A stretch of 64,000 bases of DNA from Tilletia caries (taxonomy: Eukaryota; Basidiomycota; Exobasidiomycetes; Tilletiales; Tilletiaceae). Of this stretch, positions 31,691-43,199 are shown piece by piece. The first letter of the stretch is position 1; each line of letters opens with the position of its first letter. A program made the position numbers and the translations under genes. The notes below the pieces were generated by a model that saw only the letters and a program-made list of their open reading frames with translations, was not told the origin of the DNA and searched no databases. The stretch covers positions 806,001 through 870,000 of the forward strand of contig JALUTQ010000037.1 of assembly GCA_032718865.1 (NCBI GenBank), read 5' to 3'.

Positions 31691-33545
31691 ATGCCAAAGA
31701 GAAAACGAACAGAAGCGGTCGAGTTGCGCGCGGAGAGCGGAGAAGGAGTGGAGGCGGTGGTGCCGGAAGTAGCGGCAGTGGCGGTAGCAGCACAGAGCGA
31801 GGCAGAACCAGCACCCGTCGATACTGGCAAACTCGCTTCGAAACTGGTACGCACCACGCACTGATTCTCAATTCCTTTGCTACGACACGCTGACGCTTCC
31901 TTCGCTCTCCGGCAGCATCATCACCTCCGAGTTCTGCGCGCAACAGCCAAGCGCGCTCGTACTTTCGAAACCCAACGGACAGTCAAGAGACTCAAAGCGG
32001 CCAAGACGGACGAGGAGCGGAATGACCTCGAGGCGGAGCTCACAGCGTTCAAGACCGTGGACATTGCCGTTATCGCGGCTCGGGCTTTGCTCATGAAGTG
32101 TGCAAAGAGTCGGTTGCTTCCCAAGCATAAGGACGTGAACGAGGAAGTGGAGGAGAACGAGGCGGTAACGGGCTCGTTTCCGCTCATGGCCGCGATGCGC
32201 TCCGAGGGGAGTCTTCTGCCCGTATGGACCTCGTTGCGTGAGAAGAGGACGGCGGAAGGCGGTGAGCTGCAGCAGGACAAGGGGGCTGAGAAGGTACAGG
32301 CGCGCCTGGCATCGTCTAAAATGATGGCGGAGGAGGTCGGTCGGGTCGTACAGGAGATGCAGCAAATAATCAACCCTGCCAGGGAAACGCAGGCTTCGAA
32401 TGCGTCAAAGGGCAAGGAGCGGGAGAAGGAGCCGGCGGACGAATCTCCAGCGAAAACACCCAAAGTAGACGAATCACGCAAGGTCAAATTAAAGGATTCC
32501 GAAGTTGTCGACACAGTCAAGGCCAAAAAGGCTCGCACGGAGGGCTCATCTTCAAAGGGTCCAATTCCCGAACCGGCTCAAATCGCGTCCAAAGAAATCG
32601 TTGACGAAGACATGGACGAAGCTGAAGACCAGGATATTGAAGCCGATGATAGCGGAGATGAAGATTCAGTTAAAGGTGGCGCGGATCTCGGTGACGAGGA
32701 CGGTGAAGACGACGCGGACATCAACAGCGACGTATATGACAATCAGAGCGACGCTAGCGACGACGAGGACGACGACGGAGATCCACGCAACCTTCCCACT
32801 CTTTCCTCCGGTTTCGTCTCGCACGGCCTCTCCTTCCGAGATCGAGGCTCCGACGACGAGTGGAGCGGCGGTTCCGACGACGAAGGCGATATCGACGAAA
32901 ATGCGGCAGAGTCTGCGGCCGTAGGAGCCGATGGGAAGAAGAAAAGTGCAGGAAAGGATGGGAAAGTCAAGAATAGACCCGGACAGCGGGCTCGACAGGC
33001 GTAAGTTTGTGATCTCCGCGGCATCGAAAGTGCATATAGCTGATGTTTCTCCGATGATGCGCAGGTTGTGGGAGAAGAAGTATGGTCGGAATGCGAGACA
33101 TATCGCCATTCTCAAACGAGAGCCAAGAAGTGCGCGTCAGGATGATCCACGCGATGTTCGCCGTGGAGGCGCGAGGCCGGACGTCTCAAGGGGTAACGAG
33201 CGACTGGGTCGTGGAGGAGGGGCAGCAGGTGGTGGTGTTGCAAGGAGCACGGCGCTATCAGGGCCGGCAGCTCTGAAGCGGGACGAAGGATGGGCCTCTT
33301 CGCGCGGTCAAGCACTGGCTCCTCAGCCTCGAAGCGACGGTCCGACCCGGGGACACAGACCGCCGCCGCCGCCGCCACCATCGTCCTTCGGAGGCCGTCC
33401 GTCCGCAGGGCCGGCGCCGACCCCGTCCAAACCGGCAGCGACGACGACGCCTCATCCAAGTTGGGTGGCGAAGCAGAAGCAGAAGGAGCAGATGTCGCAG
33501 GCGCTGTCGCTCAAGCCGGCGGGGAAGAAGGTTGTCTTTGACTGA
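31691..33545 (+). CDS. BUD22: Bud22-type ribosome biogenesis protein
   Basis: Bud22 is a nucleolar factor needed for 18S rRNA processing and 40S assembly. Exons 31691-31846, 31916-33000, 33065-33545; introns 69 and 64 nt; 573 aa. N-terminal KRKRTE basic start, then a helical region (RTVKRLKAAKTDEERNDLEA) containing the conserved core, followed by a long Lys/Glu and acidic region, and the family's hallmark near the C-terminus, RPGQRARQALWEKKYG, split by intron 2 in an Ala codon. The last ~130 residues are Arg/Gly- and Pro-rich and end MSQALSLKPAGKKVVFD. Long acidic and basic low-complexity tracts are typical of nucleolar factors. The 770 bp downstream to SEC5 show no gene. Confidence 0.9.
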
Positions 33546-34319
33546 GAAGGACGGACCGATGTGCATACATGCGCACGGGCATCGAGCATGTTTGAAGCAC
33601 GACACTGTCCCATCATCATAATTGACATACCTGTATTTCCACCTTTGCTATGAATCGCCTCCTTATAGGGCCCCTCTCTATCTGTAGTCTCCTACTCCCC
33701 TACCCGGATTCTCAGAACGAGTTGCATACATCTGAGCTGGGTCTTGATCGTGAGGCCGTGTGTATATGCAAGCGAGATTCTGTCTGTGGTTGAGGTCCGT
33801 TGTAGTCGAGAACCTGGTCGAGGGTAGGATTCTCGCCGAGGAAATTGAGTGGTTGCTATAGAAGTGTGTGAGAGTGAACGAGAGAACGTAGCAGGCAAGT
33901 CAAACGAGGTGGATAGAGTGTATTGGGCCGAGAGGCGGGTAGATGATCGTTCTTAGATACAAAACGTCGTCTGGAAGAGGGGCGAAGACAGGAAGACGTG
34001 GAAATGAGAAGGCGCAATGGCCGAGCCTCGAGACGGTGGAAGGTCGTGGAAGGACACAGAGCGAGATCAGAGCGGTGTCTGCTCATTGACGGAAGGGACG
34101 AGTGAGTCAAGGTAGGAAAAGAGGAGGGAAAAGAGGATGTTGGAAGAAAGGGAAAAGGAAGCCAATGGTCGTGGCACAGGCCAGCTCCTCTCAGTTCACC
34201 ACACCGTTCACCCAGCTTCGCAGGCCCTTGACTTCCACGACGTCCGCTACTCGCAACTCATAACTCGCAATTCGTTCTTTGACCCAGCTGCCGCGCGCGC
34301 AAGTCAGGGTGAAGAAACG

Positions 34320-37300
34320 ATGGCCTTGGCCCTGGCAGACACGGACGAGGATGTGCTGCTGAAGGCATACAAACTCGAGACTCAAGATGCGGTAACCTGG
34401 AGCGAAGCAACACCAGCCGATGGCGATGGCGACCTCACCGTGGGAGCAGGCGGAGGCGGTGGGGGCGGCGGCGCAACCTCGGGAACGGGGACGGGTACAG
34501 GCACGGGTTCAGCGACTCCCAACCACCTAACCAGTCTCGCCGAGCAGTCCGACCCGCTCGGACTCAGGCCCCACCTCGGCCACGTCCGCGATCTCAACCC
34601 AGCCCTGCGCTCGAACATCCTCCTCTCCTCCAAACAGTTCGACTCCAAGCTCTTCCTGAGCTCCGTCCATCCCGATGCGACTTTCGCTGACCTGTCCAGG
34701 GGTGTGCGCTTCCTGCGCCAGTCGGTCGAGCAGCGCTCCGAGGCGCTCAAGGTCCTCGTCGAGCAGAACTTCGATCGCTTCGTTGCCGTCAAGGCCACCA
34801 CCGACGGCGTCTACCGGGAGATGAAGGAGTCGGACGATGGACCCCTGCGTGACGACTCCGACTACGGCGCCAAAGAGCTCAAGGAACTGCTCGCGGCCGC
34901 CAGCGCCAAGGCAGACCAAGTATTCACCCCGCTGCTGGAGAACAGTCTCAAGACACTGAAGCTCCGCTCCACGCTGGGCGTCTTTGAGCGCAGCAAGTTC
35001 TTCTTCAACCTACCGGGAACTCTCAGTGAGAACATCGAGGCGGGGCGGTACGACGTCGCCCTGCGTGACTACAAGAAGGGCAAGTTCTTCCTTGAGTCGA
35101 AACCGGGGCAGCTATTCGCATTTAATGTGCCCGCTGCTCAGTCAGGCGATCCCACCGCACGAGGCACATTGCGGCAGCAGGAGCAACAGCAGCGGATCTT
35201 TGCCAAGGTGTGGGATGCGGTAGAAGGAACCATGCAGCAGATGCAGGCAAGGCTCTTTGCCATGATTCAAGAACCAAGGAGGAGTGTGGAAGATCAAGAG
35301 AAGACAATTGAGTGAGTTCCCCAACACCCTTTTTATGCTGGCTGATGTTCTCCAGAAATACTGACTGCTTACGTCCTTTGAACCCAATCAGGCTACTGTT
35401 GGAGCTGAATCCAAAAGAAGACCCTGTCGCCGTGTTCCTCGAATCACAGCGGAATCACATGCGGTCCTTGATGAAAAAGGTGTACGACAGCGCAACGAAA
35501 CGCATGCAGGGTATGTCAGAGACGCGGCGAACAGCATTATACCCAAATTTGTGCTGATTCTTCTTCTCATGCCCTGTCATTACAGCATATGCGATCCAGG
35601 AGATGATGCCCCTCGACGAGAAGGACAAGGCCAGAAATCTACAGGCATGCATTCGGTTATTACAGACGCATTCCAAAAACTTTGGTGAGTCATGTCCCAA
35701 TCATATGCGGAGCTACGGTCTGCGTATGAAGGCATCGCTGACGATGATATCTGCCAATGCTCAGACAAGCTGCACGGGTGGGAGCACTGGAAGGCGATCC
35801 AAGACATGGTCCGCTCCCTGTCCGAGGTGATCTGTCAAATCATGCCGAGCTTCTGGCGAATCGCGAAGGATCACGCCAGTGGCCGACTGGAGCGTGGTCA
35901 AGGCGCGACGAACGCTTCACTTTCCCCCAGCAACAACAAGCTCTCCCCGGGTTCATCGGGCTCCGGAACGCCCAACGCCGATCGATTGAATGCACAATCT
36001 CGCGCCTGGGCAATGGAAGCCCTCGACAGCTACGTCTCCATCCTCTCCCAGTTCTTCAGTCTGACCGACGTCGCCATCATCGGCCGTCAGCCGCTCTCGC
36101 CTTTACCGAGATGGGTGCCCAAGGACAGCTGTTCTGTCAGCGCCGCCCACTGGATGCGGGGTATCCTGCTCGAGCTGGACGAATCTGTCCAGGAGATCTG
36201 CGGGTTGAATGTGGGCGGCGGTTCGGCGAATGCGTCGTTGAAGAACCTGCTGGCGAATGCGAGGTTCAACATGACGGAGGTGCTGTGCAACCTTTGGGAG
36301 AGCGATGCTGCGATTTTCCACATGCTGGAGGATTGGTCACTGGATACGGATGCGCCGTCGACGACGTTGTTCTTGAGAGATCTGGCTCTGTTCTGGAGGA
36401 ATAATTCTCGCGAAGCGTTCCTCATTGCGGGTGGGAAGGCGGCTGATATTCAGAGCAGAGAGGTGAGTTGAGGATTCCTGCTAGCTCGTTCGTTCGACGA
36501 TGGCCACATATTGAGTCGCTTTGGTGTCGCGTTCCTTCCAGCTCTCGATTGCGCCCGAGTTTACAGGTCGTATCAAGGCCTCGTTCCTCAACGGCTTATA
36601 CACCTTCCTAGACGGACTGGTCCAGCTCGCATTCTCCGAGTACGACCCTCTTGATCCGACGACTTCGACATCGGAAAAGGTCTTTGCCGACACCAAAGTC
36701 TCCATCGACGTTCGCGAGCTCGACGCGCGCATCTTACTCGGGGTGACGAACATTGACCATCTGCGACGGACGGTGCTACCGTCCCTGTTCCAGCAGCTCA
36801 CGGACTCGCTGCATGTGAAGATGCACGAGGATCTGAAGACGGTCGAAGAAGTTGCGCAACAGCTTGATGGTATCTTGTTCGACGACTACGTCAAGCGGAA
36901 GTCGGACATTATCTCGGACATTCTGCGCGAAGGGATTTTGAGCAGTGGCGTCAACTGGTCCACCATCCCGAAGCCATCAGGTGAGTGAATCAAGCATGGC
37001 ATTTGGGGCGTCAACCAGGAGTTTCGTCTGATCCCTTTCTTCTAACCTCTGCCCGACTCCGTCATCAACGATACGCAGAGGTGCATCCTTTCATTTACAA
37101 CGCTCTCTTGGCCATGGTACAGGTTCATGCCCAAGTCCGCGCCGTCGCCAAACCCCTCGTCAACCGCACGATCACAGCCTTGCTCGAGCTACTCGCCGAA
37201 GTCACGTACGAGTGCTTCATGGAGGTCCCCCGATTCGGCATGGGCGGCATGCTCCAAGCCACGCTCGAGATCGAGTTCGTGCACCAGACGCTGGCCCAAT

Positions 37301-37533
37301 ACGTATCCAAGGAGGCCGAACAGCGGCTCAACAAGGTGTACGCTTTGCTCAGCTCCAAGTTCCAGCGCTCCAATTCGAGTCGGAGTGGGAATGCTGCTGA
37401 AGAGGCTGAGCTGATCCGGGTGGAGCTGGAGGCGGTCAAGAAGACGCTGTCTGCGTCGAGGAGGATGACGGCTCTGGAGTACCTTTGCTTCCGTCCTGTG
37501 AAGAGCTCCCGGAGCATCAAGAAGACATCGTGA
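34320..37533 (+). CDS. SEC5: exocyst complex subunit Sec5
   Basis: Sec5 is a core subunit of the exocyst, which tethers secretory vesicles to the plasma membrane at growth sites. Six exons: 34320-35311, 35392-35510, 35586-35684, 35765-36462, 36542-36980, 37079-37533; every junction keeps frame; 933 aa. I start at the ATG at 34320 (MALALADTDEDVLLKAYKLE) rather than the in-frame ATG at 34137, because the extra 61 residues look like translated leader. Family features: FDSKLFLSSVHPDATF, RSEALKVLVEQNFDRFVAVK, the coiled-coil N-terminal region, and VALRDYKKGKFFLESKPG. A Gly-rich insert with a TGTGTG run follows residue 45. The gene converges on NOP6 with a 243-bp gap. Confidence 0.93.
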
Positions 37534-37776
37534 GGCCCACAGCCTGGCCGGGTTATTCTCCTGACGGAAAGCAAAGCCGGAGCGGATTAGGAAAGCCGAC
37601 TCAACCACCCAGTACAACCCCAGAACAATCGTTGCACACCATGTACTCATACGTTTCAATCTGCACTCCTTCAACTTGCAAAAGCTTCAACTTACAAAAG
37701 TATGTCTTCGTCAAATCCCTGTGACATAGGTAGCGAAAGACAAAAGTCGAGCATACAATTGCCCACTGCACGGAAC

Positions 37777-39032
37777 TCAATAGTCGGTGAGACGAGTCGC
37801 ATTCGCCCCCGAAGGTGTCCACTTCCCCTTCCCTGCCGGCCTCGGCGTCCCAGACGATGGTGCCGCCGACTTCCCGCCGCGTGATCCCCACTGCGGGACG
37901 CCCTCCTGCGCCTTCTTCTCCGCCGCCGCCGTCTTCTTAACCGCTGCGGCAGGAGCCACATACTTGTCATGCAATTTCGCCCTCTCCGACTCGAGCTCGG
38001 TATTCTTCGCTTTGATCTTCTCCATCCTGTCGGTACCCTTCCCACCCCCGCCGGCTGTGAGCTCGACGTTGATCTGTCGACCGCCGAATTGGGTATGGTG
38101 GAAGCGCAAGGCTTTTTGCAGGGCGGTCGCTGTCTTGAATTCGACGAATGCGCAACCTTTGGATAAAGGCTTTCCGTCCTGGCCCATGAGGACTGGGTCC
38201 TTGTCGTTCGCTGATGCGGACCCGTCGGCGGCTTGCTTGGGTCCCGACGCTTTCCCCTTTGCAATCGACTTGAGTTTGGAGGCTGATAGCTTCGAGTCTT
38301 CCATTTTGCGAGTGAGGAGACGGACAGAGGGTGTTTCACCGCACGTCTCCCCGAAGTGCTTCGCGAGCTGGTTCGACGTGACTGTGAAGGACATGTTCCC
38401 TATTGAAGAACGGACATTCATAGACGTCAGCAACTATTGGCACACGTCCAGAAGCAATGAGAGTTGTGCTCACCTACGAAGACAATCAGTCTGGGAGCGC
38501 CCGAACCGTCACCTTCGCCTGACCCGCCCTTCTTCGACTTTCGCCGCTTCTTCTTCTTGGGAGCTTCGGCGCCTTCCCCCGCCGTCGCTGTCGCTGCCGC
38601 CGCGGAGTCAGCCTGATCCGGCCACGCATTCGACGCGCCTGCCTCTTTACTCTCCGCATCTCCTTCCCGTTTCCGCTTCTGGCTTGCTTTCCGATCCAGT
38701 TCCCCCTCCGACCCTACACTCTTGCCCTTGCCCTTGTCTGTCCGTCTGTTGGGCTTGCCTAGGACCGCTAGCTTCTCATCCTTCGCAGCCGAACGATCCG
38801 CGCCTAGTTCGACGCCGTCTCCGCCGTCTTCATCGCCGTCGTCCCGCTCTGGGAGTTCGTTGCCCTCTGGTCCATGCTTCCCTCCTTTCCGCTTCGATTT
38901 GTCCTTGAACTTGAGTGTCTTTTGCTGAGCCTTTGTGAGCTTGGGAGCCTCCGCGCTGTCAGGAATGTCTGCGCTCGGCTTGGCCTTCTTGCCCTTCGGC
39001 GCAGCGTCGGCTTGAACTTTGGGAGGAGGCAT
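37777..39032 (-). CDS. NOP6: Nop6-like RRM nucleolar protein
   Basis: Nop6 is an RNA-binding factor of early 40S (SSU processome) assembly. Exons 39032-38474 and 38399-37777, intron 74 nt splitting the Gly codon of FVGNMSF; 393 aa. The N-terminal 170 residues are basic/acidic low complexity with KKKKRRKSKKGG nuclear-localisation sequence just before the domain. The RRM has RNP2 LIVFVGNM and RNP1 KGCAFVEF, but about 45 residues are inserted between them (Lys/Ser/Ala-rich loop), longer than the usual RRM. After the RRM comes the family signature INVELTAGGGGKGTDRMEKI and a KNTELESERAK helix. The tail is Ala/Lys/Gly-rich. Assignment rests on this signature, which fits Nop6 better than generic RRM proteins. 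Confidence 0.85.
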
Positions 39033-40431
39033 CTTTGCTTAGCTGTGTGGTAAGGGAGCAGGCAGAAGTCGAGGTTGCGAGCAGCGAAAGTTTTCTGGAC
39101 AGAGGGTCGCTTCCAAATTTTTAGTTGCTATGCAGCCGTCTCCAGGCTTCAGATGAGGGAGCAGGACAGGACAAGGAAGCAACAACTTGGGATACAGCGG
39201 ACGAACTGAGAGAGGATACATGAAGCATGAAAGGGCGACGTCGATCTGTATGGAACGCCGTTTGGGTCACCATCTCAAACGCACTTTTTGAAATCGCAAT
39301 CGCAAAACACAAAGATGTCCAAGGTGCCAGAATCAGACTGTCACCCACCATTATCCTTCACACACCCCAGTCGACTCAACACAACACAGTGCCAGACAGC
39401 TCCGAACGCTGCTCAATAGTCCACGCATTCATCCCGAGCCAAAGATCGCTCATTTGCCGCCTCCCTGAGCCATTCGGCGGATACAAAAGAGCTCGCGGCT
39501 GACCTCTGATGCCCAGTGTTACTGACCAATTTTCCCCCCGTTATTGCCCCCAAGAGTCTTTCTACTCGCTTGCTGCTGTTGCTGCTATGCCTAGCTCACA
39601 CTTTCGTCTTTCCATTTTGATTTCTGGTGATCCTTTCTGGTCCGGCTAACGTATCTTCTTTCCATCTGCCTCGAGTAGCTATGTTCACCCTTCTGCTGTC
39701 TTTGATACCTCCATCTTCACCACCCAAGCTTCCAGAGCTTTTCCGCACGTACGCGGCCATCATCTGCCCTCTCTCCTGCCTGCCTGCGCTGCATGTGCAT
39801 CTTTGGACACCGTCGTCCCCTGTGTCTACGCGTCATGTATGCCTTTGATCAACCCGGGCAGGCTGCTAGCCTCCTCCGCTGCGAGTCACAGTGGACGCAC
39901 ATCGGGTACAGTCGCAGACGCCCATCGTTCTCTGTCCGTTCCTATAAGGATGGCCCGACAGATATCCGTCTCCCAAAGGGTGCCTTTCTACAACATCGCT
40001 CCTGCCATAGCACAGAGAGAGAGAGAGAAAATCTATTGGCCAGAACCGCGCAAGTGGCGCAGCAAGACGGCGCGCGTCGAGACGACACGCACACCACAAT
40101 GGTGTCCTAATCAAGTACAATGAAGGATAAAACAGCAGCGCTGTAGCCTTTTGAGCGCAGTACGGGCTCGAGTCTCGTCGCTCCTATCGCTGATCAACCG
40201 GCGGAGTCCAGTACCCCAGAGCGGGCGTCACCATGCGAGGAGGTTGTTGGAAGAGAAATGGAAAGAGATGATGATGATGATGATTGATTTTCAAGTGCGA
40301 GGTGAAAGAATTACAACGGAGACTTTCGATGCTCAACAAAGACGAGCACTGGCGCACCGAGTCAGTACAAGACCAACTCCATTCTACCCATCAGAGGTTC
40401 CCGAGAGATGCGCAGGCGCGCGTTGTCCTAA
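39033..40431. other. gene-free stretch; one arm of a 54-bp inverted repeat
   Basis: No convincing ORF. 39250-39303 (ATGGAACGCCGTTTGGGTCA...AAATCGCAATCGC) is the reverse complement of 42949-43002 with two mismatches. A (GAT)n microsatellite is at 40267-40285, just beyond the 3' end of the LINE fragment, where a LINE tail could lie. The rest is unassigned. Confidence 0.5.
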
Positions 40432-42033
40432 CTATGCCTGCTGGAGGACAGGAGGCTGGTGGTTGCAGTTGAAGGCATTAGATGCCTGAGCATACCGTGC
40501 AAAGGCGAGAGAGCCCTGCCGAGAGTCGAGTAGCCACGGGAGAGAGATTCGACCGTTGTCGTCGTGGAGTAGGTGCTGGAGGGGGGGGGCCGTAGGTCTC
40601 GCAGAGTAGGGGGGGTGCTCTGGAGTTTTGAGGGCTTCGCATCGGCAGTTGAGAGACGCGTCGTCGTGCTGGAATCGTTCGTGATATGGCGCAAAGTCGC
40701 CGTGCCCTGTGCGCACTGATAGCAGCAAGCCATGCAGTCGCCGAGGGAGAACCAGATCGGGAGAAGGGCGGAGTGTAGGGGCCCGTACCCTGTATTGCGC
40801 GTAGTGTTGGTGCTCGCCCTTGATGAGGTCCCACCGCAATGACCAAACCTCGTGGAGCTGCTGCCGGTCCCAACGCTGGAAAGAGGCGAAGGTGCGCTCT
40901 TCCCACACTGCCTCATCAGGCGCGCGTCCGTCCACCGCCTTGCGCTCTGCGCCAGCTCTTGCCAGCTGGTCCGCACGCTCGTTACCCTCAATTTCCGAGT
41001 GACCGGGGACCCAGGCGAGGGTGAGGCGGTGCCGGGCGTCAACGGCGAGCCAGTGCCGCACACGTTGCTGCAGCCGCAGGAAGGTCCTTTGGCTCGAGCC
41101 GCGTGGCTGGGCCAGTGCTGATCGCGCGACCGAGAGGTTATCTGTGAAGATGACAATGTGAGTACTGAAAGGACGTTGGGCCGCCACAGCATGACAGAAC
41201 GCCGCAAACAATCCCCAAGCCTCCAAGTCAAAAAAAACCTCAGCCTCAGCGGTGACCGCCCAATGTGTTTCCACACAAAGTCGGAGCCCATGCCTCACAC
41301 TGACTCCCACACCTCTGTCCATGCCCATCAATGAAGCATCACTGTATGCTACCATGTCCCCCTCGCGAGCGGCTCGCTGCAGCAGCTGCTCGTGCGCACT
41401 CACCGCCTGATCCCGGGGCCCAAGCATGACTTGAACACGCGGGTGCTGATTGATGGGCGTGCTCCACGGCGCCCAGGCGACTGAGACAGCGCGCTCTAGC
41501 GGCCTGTCCACCCTCGAGGCGTGGTTGACCAGGACAGTGGTGTAAGAGCGCGCGGCCGCCTCTGCTGCTGGCGAGTCGTCCAGTGAGAGGGTCGGACCAG
41601 TGGGTGGGCGGAAGAACGGCGATGTTGCGAGGTGCTCCGGGGGCAGCAGCGTCTGGTTGATGGGGCTTGGTTGTCCAGGCAGTCCCGCCAGCCGCAGAAG
41701 GAGAGGGTGGTCGTCGGAGAGAGTCCACAGGCGCTTGGCAAACCGGCGCGCAGCCCGATCGAGTGCAAGCTCGATGGGTGGCACCGAAGCTTCAATCTGA
41801 AGCGCCACTACTGGGGTTGTGCAGTAGACGGGGAGGACGCAGCGCAAGGAGGCATTTTGTGCGACCTCCAGGCGCTCGACCATGCCCGCGGCACCCGAAG
41901 ACCGCACGAGATGTCCCTCTCGGGCGCGGCCCGCGCGCTCACCTGCCGCGTACGGCCGAGTGCCATCGCGGTGCTGGCGCCCCCACCGCCACACCGCTGC
42001 AGCCCACAGCAGCAGTGGCTGTACGCAGGCCAA
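40432..42033 (-). pseudogene. 5'-truncated LINE-type retrotransposon, RNase H and C-terminal region
   Basis: An open frame of 533 codons with no ATG start; only the part downstream of a reverse transcriptase remains. N-terminal ERLEVAQNASLRCVLPVY and ASVPPIELALDRAARR resemble the linker that follows the RT domain in LINE proteins. The RNase H domain shows its acidic residues: YSDASLMG, AEAEVFFDLEAWGL, IFTDNLSVARSAL and GHSEIEGNERADQLA. A Cys-containing tail (LNCRCEALKTPEH) follows. There is no RT YxDD motif upstream. 5' truncation is the usual fate of LINE insertions. It probably belongs to a RNase H-bearing clade (I/Tad-like); I cannot place it further. Confidence 0.85.
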
Positions 42034-42948
42034 GTGCAGGCGACGGAGGTCGGCCGCGGCAAATGGAAAGAGAGATTGTGCTGGGGTAACGGCAAACCAC
42101 GTGGTGAAGTTATCTTATCTTATCCGTCCTTATGAAGTTACTGGCAAATTAAAGCGCATTTCATATTTCCACGTGGCCCCTTCATTGGGGAGCAGCTACA
42201 TACCATGGCCATGCCATCATATGTATGCTCGACTCTGACCAGGCGGGCTCGGAGCGCTGTTGTACCCCTCTACTTTACACAGCAGAAAGGCAGCTGCGAG
42301 CCGACAAGTGCGCTTACCTGCATCAGCGCCATGCGCATCCCCTTCGGCTGTCTCGTCATGGTCTTTGACCGTCGAAGACATCGGCCTACATCCTTCTGCT
42401 TCCTCCCGAGCATTTCCTGCCAATACTACGTGCCTCTTCCTCGCGCAGCTGCGCGCAATATTATCTGTATGCATTGGTTGGTCTATGAGCTCCAAGCATG
42501 TGTCTTTGATCATGAATAAGAGAGTAGACGGGAGTTGAAGAGTGAGGATGGCCTGAAGGATCAGGAACAATCAGCATGCTCAGCTTCAATGTGCTGCCTC
42601 GGACTCTCAAATCAGTCCCTGCGGCCGCGAGAACCAGCACAGGGCTCAGTCAGATACATGCAGATGTGTATGAACGAATATCTATGCCATGTTTACTTGG
42701 TGGAGAAAGAGCTGAGCTGTTGTGAAGCTCGAGAGGCAGGGAAGGTACACGAGTGCGCGCCAACGGCTCTGGAAGCTCGAGAAGACGACTTGAGCAGCTG
42801 TGGCGCGGCGGAACAGGAAGCTGGTACCTCTGGCTCCAATTGTAGCTGGGTCGAGTCGTTGCCTGAATGCTGTGTGCAGTGTGATTGAAGATCAAGCGGA
42901 AGATGGTGAGGAATTCCATAGCTCATGCTCTGCCAACATTTCCTGCTC

Positions 42949-43002
42949 GCGATTGCGATTTCAGAAAGTGCGTTTGAGATGGTGACTCAAACGGCGTTCC
43001 AT
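42949..43002. repeat. second arm of 54-bp inverted repeat (partner 39250-39303)
   Basis: GCGATTGCGATTTC...GACTCAAACGGCGTTCCAT is complementary to 39250-39303 with two mismatches. Similarity also extends a few bases further (AGATCTGA versus TCGATCTG). The 1.16 kb between the LINE fragment and the transporter gene (42034-43199) otherwise hold no gene I can support. Confidence 0.75.
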
Positions 43003-43199
43003 AGATCTGAACCGGTCGGTGATGGGGTTGTTCCGGTCTACCTGGCAAAAAGCAAAACTATCCTATGTGCGTGACGTCGTGAATTGGTGTTTTTGTGTCT
43101 GAACAGCAGGCCGACGAGCGACGGGCATGAGCAAGCACAGGCATCCTGCTGCCTTAACCAGGGTTGGTTGTCCATCCATTGTCTCTGGGAGAGGACTCC

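Noticed and set aside
34137..34319. Upstream ATG of SEC5
   Set aside because: It would add 61 residues with leader-like composition; the ATG at 34320 gives a start that fits the family better.
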